From assembly GCA_947624945.1 (NCBI GenBank), contig CANQMJ010000059.1, positions 1 to 13,937 of the forward strand: DNA of 13,937 nucleotides. Direction: 5' to 3'. Source of the stretch: an uncultured Clostridia bacterium (GTDB taxonomy: Bacteria > Bacillota > Clostridia > Oscillospirales > CAG-272). Both the position numbers and the translations under genes were made by a program. Under the pieces are notes generated by a model, which ran no database searches, was not told the origin of the DNA, and saw only the letters and a list, made by a program, of their open reading frames with translations. Of this stretch, positions 1-6,675 are shown one piece after another. The stretch's first letter is position 1. Each line of letters starts with the position of its first letter.

Positions 1-1
1 C

Positions 2-838
2 ACCTGCATCGCGGGCATGTCTCTCGACGGACACAACTTCTTCTACGTGAACCCGCTCGAGGTGTGGCCCGAATCGAGCCACAAGAACCCCGAACACCAC
101 CACGTACTGCCCGTTCGCCCGAAATGGTTCGGCTGTGCATGCTGCCCGCCCAACCTCGCGCGAATGATAACGGGCATCGGACGCTACATCTACTCCGTCG
201 ACGGCGACACGATCTACACACAGCTCTATATAGCGGGCGAAGCAAAGGTCGCGACAGCGTCGGGCGAGGTAACGCTCAAAACCGAGACTAATTACCCCGT
301 CGAGGGCGACGTTGCTGTTAATGTATCGGCGGGCAAATACTCGCTCGCGCTCCGCATCCCCGCTTACTGCGGCGGCAAATACACGCTCAAGTTAAACGGC
401 AAACCTGTCGACGCGAAGATAGAGAACGGCTACGCAATACTCGACAATGACTGGAACGACGGCGACAAAATCGAGCTTTCGATTGACATAACGCCGCGCC
501 GCGTGTACGCCAACTATCAGGTACGCGCAGACGCAGGCAAGGTCGCGATAGCTCGCGGACCTATCGTTTACTGCCTCGAGGAAGCCGACAACGAAACGCC
601 GCTCGCGGGCGTCACTCTCCCCGCAGACGCTCCGCTCACATGCGAATACAAGCCGGACAAGCTCGACGGCATCGTCGAGATAACGACAAACGGCACCGTC
701 GCTGTCGACGACGGCAACGATTCGCTCTACCGCACGACGCCTCCGGCGCGCAAGGACACAAAGCTGACCTTTATCCCCTACTACACATGGGCTAACAGAG
801 GCGAAGGTGAAATGACCGTCTACGTAAGAGAAGCGTGA
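2..838 (+). CDS. GH127-family beta-L-arabinofuranosidase-type glycoside hydrolase, C-terminal part (5' end outside window)
   Basis: The reading frame is already open at base 2, so the N-terminal half of the gene lies upstream of the window; the first Met in frame (base 17) is internal. Visible landmarks are MSLDGHNFFYVNPLEVWP right at the edge and FGCACCPPNLARM (about bases 128-166), the Cys-Cys-Pro-Pro-Asn signature of GH127 (formerly DUF1680). In characterised GH127 enzymes such as HypBA1, this cysteine pair supplies the nucleophile and zinc ligands of a beta-L-arabinofuranosidase, together with a Glu and a Cys further upstream that are not visible here. The remaining roughly 220 residues are beta-strand rich, as expected for the C-terminal beta-sandwich domains. 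There is no signal peptide information because the start is missing. The gene ends at TGA 836-838, just before a shared terminator. Family assignment is strong; substrate (arabinofuranosides of plant glycans or glycoproteins) is inferred from the family. Confidence 0.88.
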   Translation, partial: TCIAGMSLDGHNFFYVNPLEVWPESSHKNPEHHHVLPVRPKWFGCACCPPNLARMITGIGRYIYSVDGDTIYTQLYIAGEAKVATASGEVTLKTETNYPVEGDVAVNVSAGKYSLALRIPAYCGGKYTLKLNGKPVDAKIENGYAILDNDWNDGDKIELSIDITPRRVYANYQVRADAGKVAIARGPIVYCLEEADNETPLAGVTLPADAPLTCEYKPDKLDGIVEITTNGTVAVDDGNDSLYRTTPPARKDTKLTFIPYYTWANRGEGEMTVYVREA

Positions 839-857
839 CAGCTTAAAATACGCAAAT

Positions 858-890
858 AAAAGACCACCCTGCCGGGTGGTCTTTTATTAT
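858..890. terminator. Bidirectional rho-independent terminator between convergent genes
   Basis: A perfect stem, AAAAGACCACCC (858-869) with GGGTGGTCTTTT (874-885), encloses the 4-base loop TGCC. On the plus strand the stem runs into TTTTATTATAT; on the minus strand it runs into TTTTATTTGCG. It lies 20 bases after the GH127 stop and about 20 bases after the stop of the lipoprotein gene on the opposite strand, so one hairpin can end both transcripts. Confidence 0.9.
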
Positions 891-906
891 ATCTTAGCTT
901 TGTTTA

Positions 907-2439
907 TCAGAATCCGTATGCTTCCTGTGCGCCCTTGATATACTTGTTTATTGTCCTGTTAAGACCTTTCTCAGCCGCTGTGAGCTTAGAGATGCTTATC
1001 GAATCATCGTTTATCATGTACGCAACAAGACCGTCGCGGATCGTATCGCAGAATGTCGTATCGCCTAGGTCAACGGCTCTGTGTGTGAATATAATGTCGA
1101 GCATTGCCTGAGATTCCTCGTCGCGCGCTTCTCTGCCCTTGAGCGATACATCAAAGTACGCGGGCGTGAGATAGTTCTGCGAATAGCACTGCATGACTTC
1201 CATTACAAGACCGGAGAACTGCGGATCCCTGCATGAATTCGGGACCATCAGAGCGGAATAATACGAAACTCTTGCGTAGTAGTCTTCCTGAGCCTCGTCC
1301 CACTTCGGATAAGGAATTATACCGAAGTCGGCGTCCATGTTGCGAAGCTTAGGAACATAGTGGAACGAGCAGTCCATGAACATAGCCTGGTCGTTTGAGA
1401 ACATCTTTATGTTCGAAGTAGGAACGTCGCCGCCGCCGGAATATCCGTTGAACCAGTTCTGTTCATCGTTCATAAGCTCAAACGTGCGGACAAGAATGTT
1501 ATAGAACTTCTCATCCTCAAAGTTGAGGTACGGCAGATCGTCGCTGTCCTTCATGACCATTCTCGAACCGCAGGAATCGATAAAGTGAGGAAGAATCATA
1601 CGGGAATCGGAAAGATAACCGAAGTTGTCGCCCTCGTTCATGCGGTCGTCGGAGTTGACGTCATCCCAGGAATTTCTCATATATTCCGACATCTTATCTA
1701 TCGTCCATTTGCCGTCAAGTACGAGCTGATAAGGAGCGTCGAGCTGCTTCTGCTTGAGAATATCCTTGTTGAACAGGAGAGTGAACATGAATTCGTCAAC
1801 GCTGAGATCCGCCGCGCCGACAGCTATGTACTGCTGATTCGCTATCGTCAGGTCGGGGTTGACGTCCTGTGCCCAGTATCCCTTTGTAAGGTCGACATAG
1901 TCGAGCTGATCGTATGTATAGATCACGCCTTCTCCCCACGCGAACAGGCACTCGTTGCAGCGTCCGCTTACAACGTCAAAATCACTCACACCGGACTGAA
2001 CAAGATCGCGCACGGGCTCATAATCCTGACTTCCGCTGAAATAATCGCGTGCAAGCACTTCACTGAATTCAATGCCCATCGTCTCCTCGATGTACATCTT
2101 GCGCTCGTAAAAGACGTTGTCGATAGCATCCTCGGATGTCGGCTCCTCAAAGTCGAAATTCCATTTCGCAACACCCATATCCTCAATGCTGCGGATAGTG
2201 AACGTCTCGCCGTCATACTGCTTCAGCTGCTCGGCGGTGTAACCCGTCGTGTAAAGCCCGTCCGCGCCGAGTCCGTTCAGCGAAGGATCAAGAGCGGCAC
2301 TGTCGGCGGATGTGTTCGCACCGTTTGTATTGTCACCGGTGCTGCTTCCTTTGCCGTCGTCCGTCTTCGAATCCTTACATGCAACGAGCATGCATGCAAG
2401 CGTCGAAATGACAAGGAGCAGACATATAAATCTCTTCAT
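907..2439 (-). CDS. Extracellular solute-binding lipoprotein of a sugar-type ABC transporter (orphan)
   Basis: A 510-residue secreted lipoprotein. The start at 2439 is chosen because AGGAGG (complement of 2446-2451) sits 6 bases upstream and translation then begins with a classic lipoprotein signal: MKRF, a hydrophobic stretch, then the lipobox LVAC with Cys21 as lipid anchor. The longer frame reaching 2604 would begin upstream of the likely promoter, so it is rejected. Residues 22-52 are a Ser/Thr/Asn/Gly/Asp-rich tether. The rest resembles family 1/8-type solute-binding proteins of Clostridia: a DGKWTIDKM motif, SDFDVVSGR near the first lobe, and FGIIPYPKWDEAQEDYY near the hinge. Such proteins hand oligosaccharides to a membrane permease. 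No permease or ATPase gene is adjacent: the gene stands alone between its own promoter and a terminator. Ligand unknown; the neighbouring GH127 enzyme suggests a glycan but that is inference. Confidence 0.85.
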   Translation of the reverse strand: MKRFICLLLVISTLACMLVACKDSKTDDGKGSSTGDNTNGANTSADSAALDPSLNGLGADGLYTTGYTAEQLKQYDGETFTIRSIEDMGVAKWNFDFEEPTSEDAIDNVFYERKMYIEETMGIEFSEVLARDYFSGSQDYEPVRDLVQSGVSDFDVVSGRCNECLFAWGEGVIYTYDQLDYVDLTKGYWAQDVNPDLTIANQQYIAVGAADLSVDEFMFTLLFNKDILKQKQLDAPYQLVLDGKWTIDKMSEYMRNSWDDVNSDDRMNEGDNFGYLSDSRMILPHFIDSCGSRMVMKDSDDLPYLNFEDEKFYNILVRTFELMNDEQNWFNGYSGGGDVPTSNIKMFSNDQAMFMDCSFHYVPKLRNMDADFGIIPYPKWDEAQEDYYARVSYYSALMVPNSCRDPQFSGLVMEVMQCYSQNYLTPAYFDVSLKGREARDEESQAMLDIIFTHRAVDLGDTTFCDTIRDGLVAYMINDDSISISKLTAAEKGLNRTINKYIKGAQEAYGF

Positions 2440-2468
2440 TATTTGCCTCCTGTTTGTTTTGAGGTTTT

Positions 2469-2485
2469 GTCGTATATAAAACGAC
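2469..2485. promoter_or_regulatory. Inverted repeat in the leader of the lipoprotein gene (candidate operator)
   Basis: GTCGT (2469-2473) and ACGAC (2481-2485) form a perfect 5-7-5 inverted repeat just downstream of the predicted start site, a typical position for a repressor site. The arms are short, so this could be chance. Confidence 0.3.
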
Positions 2486-2493
2486 TTAACGGG

Positions 2494-2522
2494 ATTATAC
2501 CACAAAATCGTCAAAAAATCAA
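2494..2522 (-). promoter_or_regulatory. Sigma-A-type promoter of the solute-binding lipoprotein gene
   Basis: On the minus strand, TTGATT (2517-2522) and TATAAT (2494-2499) are separated by exactly 17 bases. The -10 is preceded by TGG, giving an extended -10 element (TGGTATAAT). Predicted transcription start is near 2487, giving a leader of about 48 bases before the ATG at 2439. Confidence 0.75.
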
Positions 2523-2561
2523 TACCTTTTTTGTATTCTGCGCCGATTATTTTATTTTCTC

Positions 2562-2605
2562 GCAAATGGTTAATATTAATGTTTGCATTTTGTGTACTAT
2601 ACACA
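2562..2605. promoter_or_regulatory. Palindromic elements upstream of the lipoprotein promoter (candidate regulator sites)
   Basis: Two symmetric elements lie upstream of the -35. The first is GCAAA (2562-2566) and TTTGC (2582-2586) around the palindrome TTAATATTAA (2570-2579). The second is a perfect 6-3-6 repeat, TGTGTA (2591-2596), CTA, TACACA (2600-2605). Together they occupy about -75 to -118 relative to the predicted start, a plausible place for activator or repressor binding at a nutrient-controlled gene. The binding protein is unknown. The gene-free stretch 2440-2675 otherwise holds only the promoter, the leader and the next terminator. Confidence 0.35.
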
Positions 2606-2625
2606 TATTATTGAATATTCCGTGT

Positions 2626-2661
2626 AAAAATACGCCCTCGGCGTTCTCTGCCGAGGGCGTA
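2626..2661 (-). terminator. Rho-independent terminator of the DUF21/CBS-foldase operon
   Basis: A perfect 12-bp stem, TACGCCCTCGGC (2631-2642) with GCCGAGGGCGTA (2650-2661), has a 7-base loop. Read on the minus strand it is followed by TTTTT (complement of 2626-2630). It lies 14 bases after the foldase stop codon. Confidence 0.93.
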
Positions 2662-2675
2662 TCATATCTTTGTTT

Positions 2676-4211
2676 TTAAGCTATATCGGGCACTTTATTC
2701 AGCGTTTTCTCGTCGAATGTGACTGTATATTTTTCCGTCATATCCTCGGCGATATCCGAATATTTTTCACTGAGCACAGCCTCGCGAATGAGCGCTTTCC
2801 ATGTCGGCAGTCCCTCGCCAGCATAGTACATTACATGGTAACCGTAATCGGTCTTTACGACGTCGGCGTCGCCCTCTTTGCGAGCATCGTCAAACAGCCA
2901 CTCGTCGAACTCCGTCACCATCTGTCCCTGTCTGACGTTCATATAAAGTCCGCCCGATTCGAACGAACCGGAATCGGTCGAGAACGCGTGCGCGAGCGAC
3001 TCGAACGTATCGAGCGACTTTCCGCTGTCGATGAACTTCTGAAGCGCGTCGTCCGCAGCCTTTTTTGCGTCCTCGTCCGTGTCGAACGTGCTCGTGTCAA
3101 ACAGCACGTGGCGTACATTTCTCGTTATTTCCTCGTCGCGGTGAACGGTGTTCAGTATCATGTATACAGACGCCGTGCCCTCCGTCGCGTCGGAGAACGC
3201 CTTGATGTCGTTTACCTTGCGCTCATCGGAGAACAGCCATTCTCCCGCGTCGTCGTCGGTGACGGTCACATCCTCATGCAGCGTCGCCCCGACTGCGTCC
3301 TCGAGCGTTTCCTCGTCGTCGTAATCGTCCTTGATTATATCTTTCAGAATCGAATCGAACTCCTCGGGAGTCGTCGCCTTAGAAAGCTGCGCCGCTTTAT
3401 CGAGCGCGTCGGTCGTGTTTTCTTCGTCGAACGTGTACGACTTATAGTCGACTACATCGTAATCGTCAGAGTGCGTGTTGTAGTATTCGTTTATCTCAAC
3501 GTCCGTGACCTCGATCGAGTCGCGGGTGATGTAGTAATACTTTTGGCTGAGATAGTAAAGCTCGAGCGCGTCGCGCACGTCGTTCTCCTTCACGCCGTAG
3601 CCGTAATTATCGGACAAATACTTTTCCGCCGTCGTATCGTTAGCTTCCGCCGTCTTTTCGAGCGACTCTATCGATTCGTCGATGCGCTTCAGCTCGTCCT
3701 CGTCGAGCGTAATGCCCGCCTCATGCGCGCCTTCCGCCAAAACGAGCATGCTCGTGACGTTATTTCTCGTTTCCGACATAAAGTAATCATACCACGTCGT
3801 CGACGAGTTCGACTGCGTCTGATTCTTCAGCGGCTGGTTCGGATCGGGTATCAGCCCGTACTGTACAGCCGCCGATGCGTCTATACCGTACGCGTTGACA
3901 TACGTCGACATCATATTCGTCAGCGTCGTGTTGACGGTGTCGTGGAAGAAGTACGACATCATCGCGTTGTTAACTTCGTAATGCTCGCTTTTAAGACCTA
4001 TCTTATTACGCAGATAATTGCCAGTGCCTCTTACAGCCAAAACTATAAGACTGCACGACGCCGCAACGATCGCGACTACAAGCAGCACCGCAACGACCGC
4101 GACCGTTATCTTTATCGTTTCACGCCTTTCGGCGCGTTTTTCATTCAGCACACGCTCGGCGCGTTCTTTTTCCTCGGCGCGCTTCTGCTGCGCCCTTTTT
4201 GCCTTTCCCAT
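2676..4211 (-). CDS. Membrane-anchored parvulin-type peptidyl-prolyl isomerase / foldase with a second, degenerate parvulin-like module
   Basis: A 511-residue protein with a highly charged Lys/Arg/Glu cytoplasmic N-terminus (residues 1-33), one membrane helix (about 34-60) and a large, acidic extracytoplasmic part. Residues 75-240 are helical and resemble the chaperone region of SurA/PrsA-type foldases. Residues about 364-466 form a parvulin (PpiC) domain: RHVLF with His368, SGGLY at 419-423, the MVTEF segment at 431-435 and YGYHV with His459. Residues about 245-357 look like a second, eroded copy: GEWLFSDERK (323-332) parallels DEWLFDDARK (436-445), but the catalytic histidines are not evident. 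Family members catalyse prolyl isomerisation and help exported proteins fold at the outer membrane face. The start has GGAG (complement of 4221-4224) 9 bases upstream. It follows the DUF21/CBS gene by 23 bases, so it is very probably co-transcribed with it. It is anchored by a helix rather than by a PrsA-style lipobox. Confidence 0.85.
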   Translation of the reverse strand: MGKAKRAQQKRAEEKERAERVLNEKRAERRETIKITVAVVAVLLVVAIVAASCSLIVLAVRGTGNYLRNKIGLKSEHYEVNNAMMSYFFHDTVNTTLTNMMSTYVNAYGIDASAAVQYGLIPDPNQPLKNQTQSNSSTTWYDYFMSETRNNVTSMLVLAEGAHEAGITLDEDELKRIDESIESLEKTAEANDTTAEKYLSDNYGYGVKENDVRDALELYYLSQKYYYITRDSIEVTDVEINEYYNTHSDDYDVVDYKSYTFDEENTTDALDKAAQLSKATTPEEFDSILKDIIKDDYDDEETLEDAVGATLHEDVTVTDDDAGEWLFSDERKVNDIKAFSDATEGTASVYMILNTVHRDEEITRNVRHVLFDTSTFDTDEDAKKAADDALQKFIDSGKSLDTFESLAHAFSTDSGSFESGGLYMNVRQGQMVTEFDEWLFDDARKEGDADVVKTDYGYHVMYYAGEGLPTWKALIREAVLSEKYSDIAEDMTEKYTVTFDEKTLNKVPDIA

Positions 4212-4234
4212 TTTCCATGTCTCCGTTTTCTTCT

Positions 4235-5527
4235 TTATTTTTCGTCCTCGTCGTCAGATACGACGAGCGTTATTCTTTCCGGCATCATGTCGGACACCGA
4301 ACGGACCGTGAACGTCAGCGGACCATATGTGAAGCTGTCGCCAATTTTAGGGTCGAGTCCGAGCTCCGCCGTGCACCAGCCGCCGAGGACCGTGTACTCG
4401 TCCGCGATCTCGTCGCATTCATGATCGAGATCAAGCTCCGAGAAGAGCTCCTTCAACCGCAGCTGCGCACCGAGATCGTACGTGCCGTCGCCGGTTTTGA
4501 CAATATCGGGCTCGACCTCGTCCGACTCGTCCCATATGTCTCCGACGATCACTTCGAGCGCATCTTCCATAGTCATTATGCCCATGACGCCGCCGTAAGA
4601 ATCGACGACGAACAAAAGCTGCTGCTGACGCTCGCGCATCAGCTCGACCGCCGCGTGGAGCGGCGTCGTGCGCGGCACGAACAGCGGCGGCAGACACAGC
4701 GACCGTATGCACCCCGCCACGTCCGAGTCCTTAGTTATCTCACCCGATTCGAGCCTAAACAAGAGTCTGTTCAAATGAAGCACGCCGATTATATTGTCGG
4801 CGTCACCGTCGCACACCGGCAGACGCGAATGATCCGACGAGAGCGCCTTTTCGATTATGTCGGCGCCGTCGTCGTTTATGTCGATATATTCGATGTCGAC
4901 GCGCGGCGTGATTATCTCGTATGCCTTGATATCCTTATAGTCGATAGCGCGCTTAACAAGCGCCGTATGCGTTTCTTCTATAACGCCCTCGCTCTCGACT
5001 ATATCCATAACGCTCGACAGCTCGCCCTCCGATATAGTGTCGTCCTCGACGACGAGCCGTTTCCATATCCTCGATATCTTGTCAACGAGCATGTTCACCC
5101 CGACTACAGCCGGATGAAGCACGACGGACAGACCGCGCAGCGGCACCGACGTTAGCACGCATACCGTCTCGGAGCACGATTTGCCAATCGATTTCGGCAG
5201 TATCTCGCCGAAAATAAGTATTATAAGCGTCATCACCGCCGTCGCGACCCATGAATAACCGTCTCCCAAAAGCTCGACGACGACGACCGTCGCGATCGAC
5301 GACGCGACGATGTTCGCGACGTTATTACCTATAAGAATGGTCCCGAGCATATCGTCGTAGTGCGACAGGAAATAGACCGCGAATCGGAGCGGCGCCGTCT
5401 TTTTCTTTTCGTATTTTTCGCGTATACGCTCCGCGCGCACAGACGTGTATGCTATCTCGGTACCGGAGAAATACGACGACATCACAACGAGTATCGCGAT
5501 GATGATGAGTTCGACCGCGATGCTCAT
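4235..5527 (-). CDS. DUF21/CNNM-CBS-CorC_HlyC membrane protein (hemolysin-C/CorC family, putative Mg2+ or divalent cation efflux), full-length
   Basis: The 430-residue protein has the full family architecture. A DUF21 membrane domain (about 1-150) carries SGTE (21-24), GNN (67-69) and GEILPK (107-112), the conserved positions around the cation site in CNNM/CorC structures. A CBS pair spans about 200-335 (ITPRVDIEYID at 206-216; VVDSYGGVMGIMTMEDALEVIVGDIWDE at the end). A C-terminal CorC_HlyC domain spans about 345-425 (YTVLGGW at 378-384). CBS domains of this family bind ATP-Mg and gate export. Older annotations as hemolysin are historical. Its ATG overlaps the stop of the upstream paralogue (ATGA, 5524-5527), implying translational coupling. 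Divalent cation specificity is inferred from the family. Confidence 0.9.
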   Translation of the reverse strand: MSIAVELIIIAILVVMSSYFSGTEIAYTSVRAERIREKYEKKKTAPLRFAVYFLSHYDDMLGTILIGNNVANIVASSIATVVVVELLGDGYSWVATAVMTLIILIFGEILPKSIGKSCSETVCVLTSVPLRGLSVVLHPAVVGVNMLVDKISRIWKRLVVEDDTISEGELSSVMDIVESEGVIEETHTALVKRAIDYKDIKAYEIITPRVDIEYIDINDDGADIIEKALSSDHSRLPVCDGDADNIIGVLHLNRLLFRLESGEITKDSDVAGCIRSLCLPPLFVPRTTPLHAAVELMRERQQQLLFVVDSYGGVMGIMTMEDALEVIVGDIWDESDEVEPDIVKTGDGTYDLGAQLRLKELFSELDLDHECDEIADEYTVLGGWCTAELGLDPKIGDSFTYGPLTFTVRSVSDMMPERITLVVSDDEDEK

Positions 5528-6540
5528 ATGTTATCCTCCGCGTCCGTCTCATCGTCCATATCGCCGACAAGATATTCGAGTATGTCCTCGACCGTCACGA
5601 TGCCGGACACTTCCCCGCTCTTTTTTTTCACTATCGCGATGCTCGTGCGCGCCTTGCTCATTTCCGACAAAGCGTCGTCGGCGGGCGTATCGGCGTCGAC
5701 AAAATACGGCTGCCACATAACGTCGCGTATGTCCGACGTCTCGCCGCCGATGCACGATCTTAAATAGCTTCTAATGTGAAGAACGCCGACAGGCGCTCCG
5801 TTTTCATCGACTACGGGGAATCTCGAATGCTGTACCGACCTCGCGATAGATACGACGGCGTCGCGCGACGCGTCGACGGGCAGCTTCGACACGTTTTTCC
5901 AGCTCGTCTCTATGTCGGACACCGAAGTCGCCGTTATGCCGTATGCGGAGCGTATGAGACTGCCGTGCTCCGGCGAAAGCTCCGTATCTGCGGCGACTGT
6001 TTCGACGAGCTTGCCGACCTCATGCTCAGTATACGTCACGGGTGCACCCGATTTGCCGAACAAAATACGGTTCACCGCGTGCGTCAGCGCCGTGAACATC
6101 GCAACGAACGGACGCAAAATCCGCATCGCGAATATCATTATCGGCGCAGCCGCCGTCGCAACAGCTTCGGGGCAATCCTTAGCGAAACGCTTCGGCAGAA
6201 TTTCCGCCGAAAAGAACACTATAACCGTCGTCAGCGCCGTCGCAACAGCTACTGCGCCTCCGCCTCCCACGCTCAACGCGATCATAGTCGACGCGCTCGC
6301 GCAGCCTATGTTGAATACATTGTTGCAAATAAGATTCGCCGACAGCGCGGCGTCAAATCTGTCGAGCACATACAAAACGCGCTCTGCGCGCTTTGATCTT
6401 CTTTTGTCGTCGCTGTCGGCAACGCTCATCATTCTCGCTCTGCCGACAGAGGCGAATGCAGTTTCGAAGGCGGAGCACGCCATCGAACCGATCAGACATA
6501 TAATAAAAATTATTATGCCCGGTAGAGGACTACCGTCCAA
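5524..6540 (-). CDS. DUF21/CNNM-CBS membrane protein lacking the CorC_HlyC domain (paralogue of the next gene)
   Basis: A 338-residue protein with the DUF21 membrane domain (about 1-160) and a CBS pair (about 205-330, with SRFPVVDENGAPVGVLHI and GIVTVEDILEYLVGD). It stops there, about 90 residues shorter than its neighbour, and has no CorC_HlyC domain. The motif equivalents are SAFE (23-26), CNN (72-74) and AEILPK (112-117); the usual Gly of GE(I/V)xPK is Ala112. The start is a TTG at 6538-6540: GAGGTGG lies 7 bases upstream, and the next Met (residue 20) would delete half of the first membrane helix. The frame is intact to its stop, and the ATGA overlap with the next gene suggests functional design rather than decay. 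Likely partner of the full-length paralogue in a cation exporter or its regulation; this is inference. Confidence 0.87.
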   Translation of the reverse strand: MDGSPLPGIIIFIICLIGSMACSAFETAFASVGRARMMSVADSDDKRRSKRAERVLYVLDRFDAALSANLICNNVFNIGCASASTMIALSVGGGGAVAVATALTTVIVFFSAEILPKRFAKDCPEAVATAAAPIMIFAMRILRPFVAMFTALTHAVNRILFGKSGAPVTYTEHEVGKLVETVAADTELSPEHGSLIRSAYGITATSVSDIETSWKNVSKLPVDASRDAVVSIARSVQHSRFPVVDENGAPVGVLHIRSYLRSCIGGETSDIRDVMWQPYFVDADTPADDALSEMSKARTSIAIVKKKSGEVSGIVTVEDILEYLVGDMDDETDAEDNI

Positions 6541-6554
6541 AAAATAACCACCTC
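6541..6554 (-). promoter_or_regulatory. Ribosome binding site that fixes a TTG start
   Basis: The minus-strand sequence GAGGTGG (complement of 6548-6554) lies 7 bases before the TTG codon at 6538-6540. No other in-frame start has a comparable site and keeps the first membrane helix. I see no convincing sigma-A promoter in 6541-6675, so this operon may rely on a weak or atypical promoter or on read-through of the preceding terminator. Confidence 0.7.
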
Positions 6555-6580
6555 TTTAGATGCTTCGGATAAATTTCGTG

Positions 6581-6615
6581 AAAAACGCCGAACGGAGCAT
6601 GTCAGTTCGGCGTTT
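6581..6615 (-). terminator. Rho-independent terminator of the rpiR-to-ispH-rpsA operon
   Basis: A perfect 11-bp stem, AAACGCCGAAC (6583-6593) with GTTCGGCGTTT (6605-6615), has an 11-base loop. On the minus strand the stem ends in TTTTT (complement of 6581-6585). It lies about 60 bases after the ispH-rpsA stop and only 40 bases before the start of the next minus-strand gene. Confidence 0.88.
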
Positions 6616-6675
6616 GATTGTCACGTTACCGTACGCGGACAGTGCCGCGCAATTATGCTTTGATGCTTATGCCGT

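Noticed and set aside
2..16. Thr-Cys at the window edge as the catalytic Glu-Thr-Cys motif of GH127
   Set aside because: The context is the conserved segment just before MSLDG, which lies downstream of the catalytic Glu-x-Cys motif; that motif is outside the window.
2509..2514. TTGACG as the -35 of the lipoprotein promoter
   Set aside because: It is only 9 bases from the -10, too close; TTGATT at 17 bases fits.
2440..2604. N-terminal extension of the lipoprotein to a Met at 2604
   Set aside because: The extension would bury the lipoprotein signal peptide and read through the promoter and AGGAGG site.
1585..2679. Open frame of 364 codons on the plus strand opposite the lipoprotein gene
   Set aside because: Antisense shadow. 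It runs through the promoter, leader and terminator of the real unit and has no recognisable motifs.
2670..4424. Open frame of 584 codons on the plus strand opposite the foldase gene
   Set aside because: It lies wholly antisense to a well-supported gene with recognisable domains. It has a low-complexity Arg/Val-rich composition and no family features; it arises from the codon bias of the real gene, which rarely uses codons that give reverse stops.
5524..6540. Truncated DUF21/CBS gene as a pseudogene
   Set aside because: The frame is uninterrupted, membrane and CBS domains are complete, it has a strong ribosome binding site and its stop is coupled to the next gene.
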